The notes: generated from the letters alone by a model not told the origin. DNA of 55,826 bases from Methylotenera sp. (GCA_030682715.1 JAUXNQ010000044.1:1-55826), one strand, 5' to 3'. Positions 28,122 through 37,286 are shown, counted from the stretch's first letter. A program made the numbers and translations.

Positions 28122-28903
28122 GAACCGCATTCCAACGCATTTCACCTCAACATGCATCTGACTTGATTCTTCGCGCCAGAGCTGGCATTAAGCCACTGGC
28201 ACTGTTTGATTCACGCGATGCAGCAAGTTTTCAAAAATCTCACATTTTGGGAACTGACCATCTCACCGAGTGTGATTTTGGCGAGGTGATAGCAAATTTA
28301 CCCAAAAGCGTGCCAGTGATGATTTATTGCTACCATGGCAATGCTAGCCAAGTGTATGCCAGCATGTTTGCAGACTTTCAATACAATGAAGTTTATAGTG
28401 TAGATGGCGGTTACGAAGCTCTTGTGCCAGCGTTCTCGGAGGTGCCTGCATTGAACGCACAATCGAGCTATGCTTTGGCTGAATTCATTGCTGAACATCA
28501 TTTTGAACCAGAAGACCTTAATTCGCCTTGGCATCATGCTTTAACACCACTCATGCGCGCAGCCCTGTTTGGCCGTGAAGATTTAGTAGCAGAACTCCTA
28601 ACTTTAGGCGTTAACATTCATATGCGCAACCTAGATGGCAACAACGCCTTATGGCTAGCATGCGTATCCGGCAATACTGCGATTGTTAAATTGCTGCTTG
28701 AAGCTGGTATTGATATTGATAACCGCAACGTCACAGGTGCCACTACTTTGATGTATACCGCATCTAGCGGCAAGCATGATTTGGCGAAGGTGTTGCTAGA
28801 CAACGGAGCGGATCCATTTATTCGCAATGACGATGATTTTCTTGCAATAGAGTTAGCAGCAAGCGAAGAATGCCTTAGATTGTTAAGGCATACAGCGTCT
28901 TAA
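28118..28903 (+). CDS. Rhodanese-ankyrin repeat protein
   Basis: This 261-aa protein has an N-terminal rhodanese domain (about 10-110) with catalytic Cys71 in CYHGNAS, followed by ankyrin repeats (about 145-255; TPLMRAALFGREDLVAELL, NALWLACVSGNTAIVKLLL). Rhodaneses carry persulfide sulfur. Nif-linked rhodaneses such as Azotobacter RhdN are known. The ATG overlaps the SagB-like stop, suggesting joint function. Confidence 0.88.
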   Translation: MRTAFQRISPQHASDLILRARAGIKPLALFDSRDAASFQKSHILGTDHLTECDFGEVIANLPKSVPVMIYCYHGNASQVYASMFADFQYNEVYSVDGGYEALVPAFSEVPALNAQSSYALAEFIAEHHFEPEDLNSPWHHALTPLMRAALFGREDLVAELLTLGVNIHMRNLDGNNALWLACVSGNTAIVKLLLEAGIDIDNRNVTGATTLMYTASSGKHDLAKVLLDNGADPFIRNDDDFLAIELAASEECLRLLRHTAS

Positions 28904-28941
28904 TTGCAATTCATCTCCACCCAACCAGTCACCCAATATCC

Positions 28942-29271
28942 ATGCGCAAACCCTCACTACTAGAACGTCTACGTGCTAAAAAACGCATTCAATCTATGAT
29001 AGTAGGCGTCACTTGGTACACTGCTGAAACCTGGGCACAAGTAAAAACCGCTGCCGTAGATCCAGAGCGTTTCGAAAATTCATTTTCAGAATGGGAAACA
29101 ATGGCTGTTTCAACCCGGAGAGAACTGCAACGCTCTGGCGCTCGCGCATTAGAGTTTTACATCATTCCACAAGAGCTGTTTGATTGGTGCGCGCTGAATA
29201 GCAAGGTTAATAATGCCGAATCTAGAGCTGAGTTCGTGTCAGAAAAATTGACGGTTGCGCATAACTCCTGA
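28942..29271 (+). CDS. Unknown small nif-cluster protein
   Basis: This 109-aa protein was not recognised. It is basic at the N-terminus (MRKPSLLERLRAKKR) and contains WETMAVSTRRELQRSGARAL. It ends the nifE operon, 38 nt after the rhodanese-ankyrin gene. It has no signal peptide. A nif role is inferred from position. Confidence 0.5.
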   Translation: MRKPSLLERLRAKKRIQSMIVGVTWYTAETWAQVKTAAVDPERFENSFSEWETMAVSTRRELQRSGARALEFYIIPQELFDWCALNSKVNNAESRAEFVSEKLTVAHNS

Positions 29272-29421
29272 ACTTTGTCGTCTGCACTAGCAATTGCTGA
29301 TCGGGTAAAGAATCACCATTTCAATTGCAGCCTATTTCGGTCTAGTAGTTGAATATGATTAACAAGCATAAGGCACAATAACTAAAAGGCATTGCTCCAT
29401 AACTATTGATTTAATAGCTGC

Positions 29422-29449
29422 CATACCCGTGTACGCTTACACGGGTATG
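29422..29449. terminator. Perfect hairpin between convergent genes
   Basis: A 12-bp stem (29422-29433 with 29438-29449) and a CGCT loop lie between the end of the nifE operon and the convergent ferredoxin gene. No T-run flanks it, but a shared transcript-end structure is likely. Confidence 0.6.
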
Positions 29450-29472
29450 ACAATGATGATACTAATCAAACC

Positions 29473-29763
29473 TTATGCAAGCACCTCTATCGAGAGGTCT
29501 TCTTCACCCACAATTGATTGGCAAGCTAAGCGAGATTTAGTGCCAACGCCGATAGTGGCATCGAGCATCTCGTTTTCCGCCCGCTGTATTTTAGATAAGC
29601 TTTTGCGCCCTTCTAATACTGAGATATGGCAAGTACCACATTCCGCTTTTCCATCACACTTATGTGCGATATTTTCGCCACCAGCCAGTAATGCAGAAAG
29701 AATACTGCTACCAGTAGCAGCTTGATAAGTTTTGCCAGATGGCTGAACGGTAAGGACGGGCAT
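29473..29763 (-). CDS. [2Fe-2S] ferredoxin, sigma-54 controlled
   Basis: This 96-aa plant-type ferredoxin has CDGKAECGTC and RLACQSIVG. It is a single-gene unit with its own -24/-12 promoter at 29856-29871. The gene is convergent with the nifE operon. It probably donates electrons in N2 fixation. Confidence 0.9.
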   Translation of the reverse strand: MPVLTVQPSGKTYQAATGSSILSALLAGGENIAHKCDGKAECGTCHISVLEGRKSLSKIQRAENEMLDATIGVGTKSRLACQSIVGEEDLSIEVLA

Positions 29764-29855
29764 GAATTAACTCCTAAAATATTGTTAGATTATTTTGTCG
29801 GTTTTGTCGCAAAAATAACGCGAAAGCACGCAAAATTGAGTGCGTATTGTTTAAT

Positions 29856-29871
29856 AGCAAACTGCGTGCCA
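29856..29871 (-). promoter_or_regulatory. Sigma-54 promoter of the ferredoxin gene
   Basis: On the minus strand TGGCAC-GCAGT-TTGCT matches the consensus well. No TGT-N10-ACA site was seen within about 150 bp upstream, so activation by a distant site or another activator is possible. Confidence 0.82.
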
Positions 29872-29938
29872 ATTTTGTTGTTCTTTTTAATAAACTCGGT
29901 TTAATAAAACCAGTGTGAATGAAAAATTAAAAAGCGTT

Positions 29939-30733
29939 TTAATGCTTAAAAACTTTAACCGCCGAAATCAGCAACACTAAACCTAACAGCAATATCAGCG
30001 CATCGGTAGGCATTATGCCTAGCAATAGCCCACCCAGTGCTGTACCTACTAGCGAACCCAATGTCATCCACGTTAAGAAATATCGCTCGCGGCGCACTAC
30101 AGCGAACGCGCCACTCTGGCTGTAGCGAGTGAAAGCCACCAGCATGGTTGGCAGGCTTATGCACAGCGACAAGCTACCTGCCAATTTGATGTCGATGCCG
30201 TACAATAAAACCAGTGTTGGTATAATTAACTCGCCACCTGCCACGCCTAGCAAGGCTGCCACCAAACCAATACCTACGCCACAAATGACTCCAAATAACA
30301 TTCTAATTGGGATTAGTGAAAATTCTCCTACGCTAGTAACCAGCATAGTATGACCTAACAACATCCCCACCGCCAACATTACTAATAACACCATGATAAT
30401 ACGGTTAAGCCATTCTACTTTAAGCCGAGTTGCATAATGTGCGCCGATACATGCCCCCACTAAACTGCCTGCTAATATGTTAAGAATAACAGGCCAATGA
30501 ATTGCCACTTGCCCCCAAGGAATACTGACGCTACGAAATGGAATGGCGGAAGTCACCACGACCAAGCTCATCAACTTATTGATAATGACCGCTTCTAGCG
30601 TAGCGAAACCAAACATCCCCACTAATACAGGCAAACGAAACTCTGCGCCACCCAGGCCGATTAAGCCACCCAGCAAGCCAATAACAGCGCCAGTGACAAA
30701 TGCAAAATATTTTCTCTGCCAAAAACGCTTCAT
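29939..30733 (-). CDS. TSUP-family (TauE/SafE) membrane transporter
   Basis: This 264-aa hydrophobic protein has about eight membrane segments and the motif GLLGGLIGLGG. TSUP proteins move anions such as sulfite or sulfoacetate. It overlaps modC by 4 nt and ends the mod operon, so it may carry sulfate, or export an oxyanion competing with molybdate. The substrate is inferred. Confidence 0.85.
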   Translation of the reverse strand: MKRFWQRKYFAFVTGAVIGLLGGLIGLGGAEFRLPVLVGMFGFATLEAVIINKLMSLVVVTSAIPFRSVSIPWGQVAIHWPVILNILAGSLVGACIGAHYATRLKVEWLNRIIMVLLVMLAVGMLLGHTMLVTSVGEFSLIPIRMLFGVICGVGIGLVAALLGVAGGELIIPTLVLLYGIDIKLAGSLSLCISLPTMLVAFTRYSQSGAFAVVRRERYFLTWMTLGSLVGTALGGLLLGIMPTDALILLLGLVLLISAVKVFKH

Positions 30734-31620
30734 TTTTCCAGTTTCAACACCATCGGATTAAACGCTTTAGAAACCAACAACACGCTGTCGCCAACATGAA
30801 GTAGTGTCGCCTCATCGCCCGTTGCCACCACGCGCACTATTTGGTTACCGACTAATACCGTCAAGGCATGTAGTACATCCATCGCTTCAATGGCTAAAAT
30901 TTTTCCTGTAAAGCGAAATTTTCCGCTGGTTTGCCCTTTACTAAATACTTCTGCTGGGCTGCCTTGTATTACAATTTGCCCTGCTTCCATCAGCATGACG
31001 CGGTTTGCGAGTTTATATACCTCGCCTACATCGTGACTGACCATGATGGCGGTCATGCCATCATGCTGTTGCAAGCGCAAAACTTCGTCATGCAGGTGGC
31101 TACGCATGGCATCATCGAGTGCTGAAAATGGCTCATCAAGCAACAATAATTGTGGCTCTGATGCCAAGGCGCGTGCGAGTGCCACGCGCTGCTTTTGTCC
31201 GCCAGACAGCGTTTCAGGTTTGCGGTGTTGCAATTCGCCCAAAGACATCATGGCCAGTAGTTCATCCACTCGTTTTTTATCAGAGCCCTTTCTTAATGCG
31301 AATTCTAAATTCTCGCGCACGGTCATGTTGGGAAACAAAGCGTAATCTTGAAACATATAGCCAACGTGCCGTTGTTGTGGTGGTAAATTGAAAGGTATTG
31401 TTTTTTGATGAAATGATTTGAACCAAGTTTGATTGTTGACTGTTAAACACCCTTGTTCAGGCATCTCCAAGCCCGCCAAACAGCGCAATAAGGTGGTTTT
31501 ACCAACGCCAGAATCTCCGAATAAAGCCAACAATTCACCTTCAGCCACGGCGAAATTCACATCCAAGTTAAACTCGCCATTTACGCCGTGCAAGCGTTTT
31601 TTGAGGTGTGCTTGTATCAT
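30730..31620 (-). CDS. modC: ModC, molybdate ABC transporter ATPase
   Basis: This 296-aa ATPase has Walker A GDSGVGKTT, signature LSGGQKQRVALARAL and Walker B LLLLDEP, then a C-terminal TOBE domain. It energises molybdate import with ModB. It overlaps modB and the TSUP gene by 4 nt each, which shows a tight operon. Confidence 0.94.
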   Translation of the reverse strand: MIQAHLKKRLHGVNGEFNLDVNFAVAEGELLALFGDSGVGKTTLLRCLAGLEMPEQGCLTVNNQTWFKSFHQKTIPFNLPPQQRHVGYMFQDYALFPNMTVRENLEFALRKGSDKKRVDELLAMMSLGELQHRKPETLSGGQKQRVALARALASEPQLLLLDEPFSALDDAMRSHLHDEVLRLQQHDGMTAIMVSHDVGEVYKLANRVMLMEAGQIVIQGSPAEVFSKGQTSGKFRFTGKILAIEAMDVLHALTVLVGNQIVRVVATGDEATLLHVGDSVLLVSKAFNPMVLKLEK

Positions 31621-32312
31621 TTTGGCATCCCCTGATGTAGAGCCATCTGATTTTGCTTTTTGCGATTGATAAAATAAACTGCCAATAAAATCAAAAACGA
31701 CAGCACAAACAACACACCCGCGTAAAAATTGGCGGCAGCATAGTTGAGCGATTCCACTTCATCGTAAATGGCAATCGATGCCACACGGGTTTCATTGGGC
31801 AGGTTGCCACCTATCATCAACACCACGCCGAATTCACCGATGGTATGGGCAAACGCCAACACCGTGCCAGATAGCAGCGCAGGTTTGATGTTAGGTAATA
31901 GCACGCGGAAGAAAGTCTGCCTGTTCGATTTACCCAACACTCGCGCGGCATCGGTAAGTGAATGCGGCAGGCTTTGGAAAGCCGCCTGAATAGGGTGAAC
32001 CATGAACGGAAAACTGGAAATAACCGAGGCAATCACCAAGCCCTCAAAGCTAAATGCCAACCGTATTCCGGCGATACGATCCAACCCTTGTCCGAACCAG
32101 TGCGTCGGACTAAAAGCAAGCAACAGGTAAAACCCCAGCACCGAAGGCGGCAATACCAGCGGCATGCTCACCATTGCCTCAACCGCAGGCTTGAAGCGTA
32201 TTCGCGTATTGGCCAGCCACCAGGCGAACGGCACGCCAATACTAAACAAAATAGCCGTAGTTACCGATGCCAATTTGAATGTCAGCAATAATGGACTCAG
32301 ATCATAGGTCAT
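31617..32312 (-). CDS. modB: ModB, molybdate ABC transporter permease
   Basis: This 231-aa inner-membrane permease has about five to six helices and the EAA-type loop AARVLGKSNRQTFFRVLLP. The natural start seems to be MTYDLSPLLLTFKLA at 32312. An in-frame ATG six codons upstream (32330) is possible. It overlaps the TOBE gene. Confidence 0.93.
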   Translation of the reverse strand: MTYDLSPLLLTFKLASVTTAILFSIGVPFAWWLANTRIRFKPAVEAMVSMPLVLPPSVLGFYLLLAFSPTHWFGQGLDRIAGIRLAFSFEGLVIASVISSFPFMVHPIQAAFQSLPHSLTDAARVLGKSNRQTFFRVLLPNIKPALLSGTVLAFAHTIGEFGVVLMIGGNLPNETRVASIAIYDEVESLNYAAANFYAGVLFVLSFLILLAVYFINRKKQNQMALHQGMPK

Positions 32313-32706
32313 AAGATAGCGCCATTTCATTCGCCTTTACCAATGCCTCAACTTCGTCGCCAATAGCCAGTTGTAACCTGTCCATGCCGCGCGTGGTGAT
32401 CACAGCAGTCAGTGTCTTGCCTGCATAATCCAAAACTACCGCACTAAGGATGTCGCCGCGTTCAATACTGCGCACCGTAACGGCAAAACGGTTACGCAAA
32501 CTAATCAGGCCTGTGAGATTTTTCGCCAGTGACACTTCAGTTTCTTTGAACAGCAACGAGACTCGGTTGCCAATCTTAAGGTACTCCGCAACCTCTGGTG
32601 TTTCCAGTAGCGTGGCACTCAATGTATCACTACCAATCACCACATCTACCAGTGACATGTGACTATTACACTGAATAGCGGCAATTCGGCCTGTTAATTT
32701 GTTCAT
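32302..32706 (-). CDS. Molbindin-like protein with two TOBE (Mop) domains
   Basis: This 134-aa protein consists of two tandem Mop/TOBE repeats (about 1-65 and 68-134). It resembles molbindins, which bind molybdate in the cytoplasm. Its ATG overlaps the modA stop (ATGA). It probably stores or buffers molybdate for nitrogenase. Confidence 0.87.
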   Translation of the reverse strand: MNKLTGRIAAIQCNSHMSLVDVVIGSDTLSATLLETPEVAEYLKIGNRVSLLFKETEVSLAKNLTGLISLRNRFAVTVRSIERGDILSAVVLDYAGKTLTAVITTRGMDRLQLAIGDEVEALVKANEMALSYDL

Positions 32707-33464
32707 TGCTCCCCCGGTAAGCGAAAACCAAATTTCTTAAAAATAACCCTAGCCTCGGCAGATGCAATATAAACGCTGAATTTAGCGGCATCCGGGTTGG
32801 CTTGTGCTTGTTTAAGCACCACGTAGCCTTGTTCTAGCGGTGGATGGCTACGCTCGTCAATCAGAAAATACTGGCCTTTACCTTTCATGGTCGGTGCTGT
32901 CACCAGCGAGAGTGCGATAATAGCGCCCTCTGCGGCACCGGTTTGGGCAAACTGCGCCGCTTGGGACACATTCTCGCCGAACACCAGTTTTGGAGCGACC
33001 TTATCCAGCAAGCCATAATAAGTCAGGCTAGCCTTCGCGGCCTTGCCATAAGGCGCGTGCTCAGGGTTGGCAATGGCCACCTTGATAAATTTGTCGTCTG
33101 TCAGTGCAGCCAGACCTGCGCTCACTGGTAGCGCGGCACTCCATAATACCAGCCGACCAAAGGCATAGGGTTTGACTTCCGAAGCAGCTAAACCGTTTTC
33201 CCTCAGCTTGCGAGGATATTCAATATCCGCAGAAAAATATAAGTCAAACGGCGCACCATTGGCAATTTGCTGATAAAACTTGCCCGATGAACCGCTGACC
33301 GTTTCGATATGAATGCCAGGGTTAGCTTTCTCAAACGTAGCCGCCATCTCGGCCATGGCAAATTGCAAGTCGGAAGCCACCGCTACGAGCAGGTTTCCGG
33401 CCGAGGCGACATGGCTGTAAGCGCCCAACAAAGTTATTAGAAAAAAGTGTGTTATTCGTTTCAT
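32703..33464 (-). CDS. modA: ModA, periplasmic molybdate-binding protein
   Basis: This 253-aa protein has a signal peptide (MKRITHFFLITLLGAYSHVA, cleavage near SAG). The mature part shows SDLQFAMAEMA and SGSSGKFYQQIANGAPFDLY, as in ModA. GGAG precedes the ATG at 33464; an upstream in-frame start would add an implausible extension of 56 residues. Confidence 0.94.
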   Translation of the reverse strand: MKRITHFFLITLLGAYSHVASAGNLLVAVASDLQFAMAEMAATFEKANPGIHIETVSGSSGKFYQQIANGAPFDLYFSADIEYPRKLRENGLAASEVKPYAFGRLVLWSAALPVSAGLAALTDDKFIKVAIANPEHAPYGKAAKASLTYYGLLDKVAPKLVFGENVSQAAQFAQTGAAEGAIIALSLVTAPTMKGKGQYFLIDERSHPPLEQGYVVLKQAQANPDAAKFSVYIASAEARVIFKKFGFRLPGEQ

Positions 33465-33519
33465 TTTAAGACTCCTGAATGGTAATGGTTTTGCGGAACA
33501 AGTTGCTGGTGTAGTATTT

Positions 33520-35109
33520 CTAAAAAGCACTTGCCGATATTTCCACATAGAGAAAATCAGAGTGATCTCTTCGGCCAGGGTCAACGCGCTGCGAAGTGAC
33601 TTTAGTAAAATCTCCCGCCCGGAAATAGGCATAACCTATATTGGCACCCACATACTTGTTGAGTGGAAAGCGCACGCGTACATCCAACTCTTCACCAACA
33701 TTTTTACCGCTTCTACCCGTCGCATCACGTAAGTTACCACCTGCATTCCATCTGTCGGTCGCGCTGTCCAGGCGATACCAGCTATATCCCGCATCCACCT
33801 TCAGTGATTCTAATAAAGATTGCGGCGACTCAAACTCCACACGGATTTTAGACGTGCTGATGTTTTCCATTTGTATGTAATCATTATTCGACCAGGGACG
33901 CGCAAAGCCAAATAGGCGTTCAAAACGATGATTACTGGTGTCATCTGAATTTTTATCACCACTGGCAAACCCATAGAAAGCGCTGATACGTGGCTTCCAT
34001 GCGTGCTTGAAGGTATAGCCCAGTTCTGCGTTGTAAGCATAAGCATCATGATCAAGCTGTGCGATAAAATGCCCTTGATTATTTAATCGATCTTGATGTC
34101 CCCATTGTCTGGCATAGCTTGCATCGTAATCCCAGCCTGATTTACCAACAACGCCATACGCGCGTAAACCGGCGGTATGAATTTCACGGTCAATACGATT
34201 ATTGAGCGCGGCGGCGTTACCGTTGGCGTCATATTTCACTTGATGGCCATCTTGCTTCAGCAAGAAATAATAGGGTTGCAGGGTGACATGTTCTGACCAG
34301 CGACGCCAATCGCCAATCACTCCATAAAAATCCTGTGCGTGATCGACTTCATCTAACTGAATAGTGAGCCGTTGCACAGGCTTTAGCGCCAGTAAATCAA
34401 TCTGCCAGTCATTCTTTTGTTGACCGATGCTGGCACGCACTCCTTGAAAGGAATTAGTAGTATTGCGCCATTCATTTCGCGCCAGTAAGCGTCTATCAAG
34501 ATATTCAAACGCATGCCGCCCCGCTTTGATGCTAATGGGCCTGTCATTGCCCAAATCATCTTTGCCTAACGGGGTTTCTTTGAAATACAACTCAAGATAG
34601 GCCTGGATAGGTTCAACCTGGTTAATGTCGCGTGTATCAAAGCTTTTTGAGAACTCACTGTGAATTCGCCTTGCATCTTCTACTTCAAGGGTGAACCTTA
34701 GCGGGTCTAAAATATGCTTAATCGCCACAAATCCACGTGTGCGCAGCAGATAAGGCTCATCAAAAGTATCTTCGGCGCGCCGGAAGTCGTTATCTCGATA
34801 CTCATAACGGAAACGATAATCCAAGCCTATATCCAGCCAATCCACATCAGCCAGTGCATCAAAGTTTTTTAGCCAGGTTTTATTGAGCTGCTTTACGTAA
34901 CGCGGCGGCTCGGCTTCACGCCCTGTGCCATAGCTTTTACGTTCAACATAGTAAGTATTAGTCGCTTTGGTCACAGGCAACATCTCTTCCGCCGCATCAG
35001 CATGGCTAACAACCGCGCCTAACAATAGGTTTAAAATACCAAAAACCATTAAAGTGCTTCTCAACCATTTAAATTTGAGTGCTACTTGTATTTGTCTTCG
35101 GAGTTTCAT
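33520..35109 (-). CDS. Alginate-export-family outer-membrane porin, mod-linked
   Basis: This 529-aa protein begins with a signal peptide and has many alternating beta strands; it ends in Phe, as outer-membrane barrels do. It resembles the AlgE-like 'alginate export' family. It lies between modE and modA in one operon, so it is a candidate outer-membrane channel for molybdate. The ATG at 35109 is preferred over the TTG at 35121. Confidence 0.82.
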   Translation of the reverse strand: MKLRRQIQVALKFKWLRSTLMVFGILNLLLGAVVSHADAAEEMLPVTKATNTYYVERKSYGTGREAEPPRYVKQLNKTWLKNFDALADVDWLDIGLDYRFRYEYRDNDFRRAEDTFDEPYLLRTRGFVAIKHILDPLRFTLEVEDARRIHSEFSKSFDTRDINQVEPIQAYLELYFKETPLGKDDLGNDRPISIKAGRHAFEYLDRRLLARNEWRNTTNSFQGVRASIGQQKNDWQIDLLALKPVQRLTIQLDEVDHAQDFYGVIGDWRRWSEHVTLQPYYFLLKQDGHQVKYDANGNAAALNNRIDREIHTAGLRAYGVVGKSGWDYDASYARQWGHQDRLNNQGHFIAQLDHDAYAYNAELGYTFKHAWKPRISAFYGFASGDKNSDDTSNHRFERLFGFARPWSNNDYIQMENISTSKIRVEFESPQSLLESLKVDAGYSWYRLDSATDRWNAGGNLRDATGRSGKNVGEELDVRVRFPLNKYVGANIGYAYFRAGDFTKVTSQRVDPGRRDHSDFLYVEISASAF

Positions 35110-35143
35110 ACTATTTTCCAATAATAATCACTAAAAGTATCGT

Positions 35144-35950
35144 TCAATCAGTGATACCAAGAATCACATTACTAGCTTTAAATACTGCATAGACGGCCAC
35201 TCCTACAGCAAGCTTTAGGCTAGTGACACTATCGTTGGTAATAATAACACTCACTGAATTGCCACCATCCAATTGCATGAGCACTTCGGTATTTACGCCA
35301 CCTTGAGTGATTCTAGAAATTTTTCCCATCAGCTTGTTCCGAGCGCTCACTCCCGCTACCGCTTCAGGCATCACCAGAATAACCCAGCTAGCTTTCACTA
35401 ATGCCCAAGCTTCGCACCCCACTTTCAAACTCAAATTATCGAGCCCATCATGCGTGATGACAGAATGAATCTTATCTCCTCCAGTAAGCGTCAACTCTAC
35501 CTCAACATTTACTGGACCTTGCTTGATGGCTGTCACTTTGCCAAAGAATTGATTACGCGCGCTAGTTTTCACAGAAAGCTTCCTTATCATTTGATAAATA
35601 TTTTCAAAATTTTCAATACCATTACTTGCCGCCGCCATAAATCGCTGATGCTCTCGTAATAGCGCCTTATAAGTGTCCACAATACGAATACCCGTAACAG
35701 TAAGCTGCGTTCCGCCGCCGCCTTTGCCACCAGTCATGGTTTCGACTAATGGTTCACCAAACATGCCATTCATGGTGTCGACGGCATCCCATGCGCCCTT
35801 GTAACTTAATCTCAAGCCTTTTGCCGCTTGAGTAATTGAACCGCACTCACCTATCTTTTCTAAAAGTGCAATGCGTTTATCACTCAGTAAGTTTTGTGCA
35901 TCAATGCCTAGTGATAGTGAACCTACTATTTTAAAATCGTTTTTTTGCAT
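35144..35950 (-). CDS. modE: ModE, molybdate-dependent regulator
   Basis: This 268-aa protein has a LysR-like winged helix-turn-helix (ALLEKIGECGSITQAAKGLR and SYKGAWDAVDTMN) and two C-terminal TOBE domains that bind molybdate. The start is the ATG at 35950, since the upstream ATG at 35986 lies inside the operator. It is the first gene of the mod operon. Confidence 0.93.
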   Translation of the reverse strand: MQKNDFKIVGSLSLGIDAQNLLSDKRIALLEKIGECGSITQAAKGLRLSYKGAWDAVDTMNGMFGEPLVETMTGGKGGGGTQLTVTGIRIVDTYKALLREHQRFMAAASNGIENFENIYQMIRKLSVKTSARNQFFGKVTAIKQGPVNVEVELTLTGGDKIHSVITHDGLDNLSLKVGCEAWALVKASWVILVMPEAVAGVSARNKLMGKISRITQGGVNTEVLMQLDGGNSVSVIITNDSVTSLKLAVGVAVYAVFKASNVILGITD

Positions 35951-35972
35951 TATGCTTAAACCTAAAGATTGT

Positions 35973-35996
35973 CGTAATATATACATGTATATATCG
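35973..35996. promoter_or_regulatory. ModE operator (molybdate box) of the mod operon
   Basis: The palindrome has half-sites CGTAATATATA and TATATATCG, close to the ModE consensus of CG-TATAT halves. It lies 23 nt upstream of modE, so it probably mediates autorepression of the whole operon. Confidence 0.75.
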
Positions 35997-36131
35997 ATGC
36001 AATCAGTAATGCAGATTTCATGCCAATAATTTAAATCTTATAAATACATAGACTTACTGAAATATTCATATGGAGCTGACCATGACACAATGAAGCTTTG
36101 TCATGTTTGCTACATAATATTTTTCATATAT

Positions 36132-36491
36132 TTAAGCAACAAATGAGAATATTTCTGGCGCACTTTTATGGAAAACTCTGAGCCATAACAAAGTCGCTGG
36201 TACTAATGAACGCACTGCGAACCAAACTGCCTCCTGCATAGATTCATCTGTTTTAGTGAATTGCATGCCTAATGCTGACCAGGCCTCCCAATCAATTTCC
36301 AACATTCTCTGCTTAAGTTCGTAAGGTAAATTAAACGTGGTATCTGTCATTACTTGAAGTTGCCTGAGTACCTCATGTTGGGTAATACGGCTACTGAAAA
36401 ACTCATCGTACTCAAGCCCTTCAGTCATAATGAGAATTGAATTACCCGCTTCTTGCAAAATTCCCAGCATTGCACCAGAAACAATGGTCAT
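36132..36491 (-). CDS. HepT-like (DUF86) protein without catalytic motif
   Basis: This 119-aa helical protein resembles HepT toxins in LQEAGNSILIMTEGLEYDEF, TQHEVLRQLQVM and MLEIDWEAW. The catalytic R-X4-6-H motif expected after the IDW block is missing (here ALGMQFTKTDESMQEAVW). No MNT antitoxin gene is nearby. It ends the fixABCX operon, overlapping the TPR-like gene by 4 nt. A repurposed binding protein is likely; the family call rests on motif resemblance. Confidence 0.6.
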   Translation of the reverse strand: MTIVSGAMLGILQEAGNSILIMTEGLEYDEFFSSRITQHEVLRQLQVMTDTTFNLPYELKQRMLEIDWEAWSALGMQFTKTDESMQEAVWFAVRSLVPATLLWLRVFHKSAPEIFSFVA

Positions 36492-36973
36492 GCTAAGGCT
36501 CCTTTAGCATATGAGTCAATGACGGATGCCCCAACGGAATCATCAGGATCAATTTCGCGAAGCTTAGCTAAAATCAAGGCCGCATCTGCATCACGCAATT
36601 GGCGTAAGCGAATAAAAGCTAACGCCTTAAGACTAAATAAATAAAAATGCTGAGGGGAACTCACATTAGACCAATCACAACTGTCTTTGCGTTGTAAGCG
36701 CCAATCTGCAGCAATATTGGCCAATCTTGCTGAAGCATCTAGCGCCAGACATGTAGCACGTTCAGCATCACCTAAGCGCTTATGATTAAAGTAGAACTTA
36801 TAAAGCGTATAGTAAACTTGTAAGCAATCATGATCTGTTGCCTGAGCTCGCCAAAGCAGCGATTCAGCCTCACGCCAGTCATGTGCAGAAGCTGCTGCAT
36901 TTAGATAACCTATGATGCGAGGTGGTAGGTCATCTATGGCAACAAACCCTTTTAATGATGGATTACCAGACAC
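36488..36973 (-). CDS. TPR-like nif-cluster protein, paralogue of 4613-5122
   Basis: This 161-aa helical protein shares the layout of the protein at 4613-5122, including HFYLFSLKALAFIRLRQL near the C-terminus. It overlaps the thioredoxin-like ferredoxin gene by 11 nt and the HepT-like gene by 4 nt. The function is unknown; a scaffold for Fe-S enzymes is possible. Confidence 0.62.
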   Translation of the reverse strand: MSGNPSLKGFVAIDDLPPRIIGYLNAAASAHDWREAESLLWRAQATDHDCLQVYYTLYKFYFNHKRLGDAERATCLALDASARLANIAADWRLQRKDSCDWSNVSSPQHFYLFSLKALAFIRLRQLRDADAALILAKLREIDPDDSVGASVIDSYAKGALA

Positions 36974-37286
36974 TCTCAGGTACTTTTAAGCGTTCAACCA
37001 CTTTATCACCTAGCAAATGCTCATCGATGATAGCAGTGACATCTTCTTTAGTAACACCGCCATACATAATGCCCTCTGGGTAAACCAGCACATTTGGCCC
37101 TGTATCACATGGACCTAGACAGCCAGAATAAGTCACAGAAAATTTATCCCATAAATTTCGTGCTTGAACTTGCCCCCAAAAGGCCTGCAAAATATCGTTG
37201 CCACCTTTGCCTTGGCAAGAACCACGTGGATGATTAGGCGGGCGAGCTTGATTGCAAATGAATACATGTTTAGGTGGTTTTGGCAT
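36963..37286 (-). CDS. Thioredoxin-like [2Fe-2S] ferredoxin
   Basis: This 107-aa protein has ligands Cys11, Cys24, Cys56 and Cys60 in the order of thioredoxin-like [2Fe-2S] ferredoxins (VFICNQ, RGSCQGKG, SGCLGPCDTG). Azotobacter FeSII and FdIV are related in style. It may protect or feed nitrogenase; this one lies in the fix operon. Confidence 0.9.
   Translation of the reverse strand: MPKPPKHVFICNQARPPNHPRGSCQGKGGNDILQAFWGQVQARNLWDKFSVTYSGCLGPCDTGPNVLVYPEGIMYGGVTKEDVTAIIDEHLLGDKVVERLKVPESVW

Noticed and set aside
33465-33632. Longer ModA start
   Set aside because: It would put about 56 residues before a clear signal peptide; the ATG at 33464 has GGAG.
36132-36491. Active HepT/MNT toxin-antitoxin pair
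   Set aside because: The catalytic motif and the MNT partner are missing.
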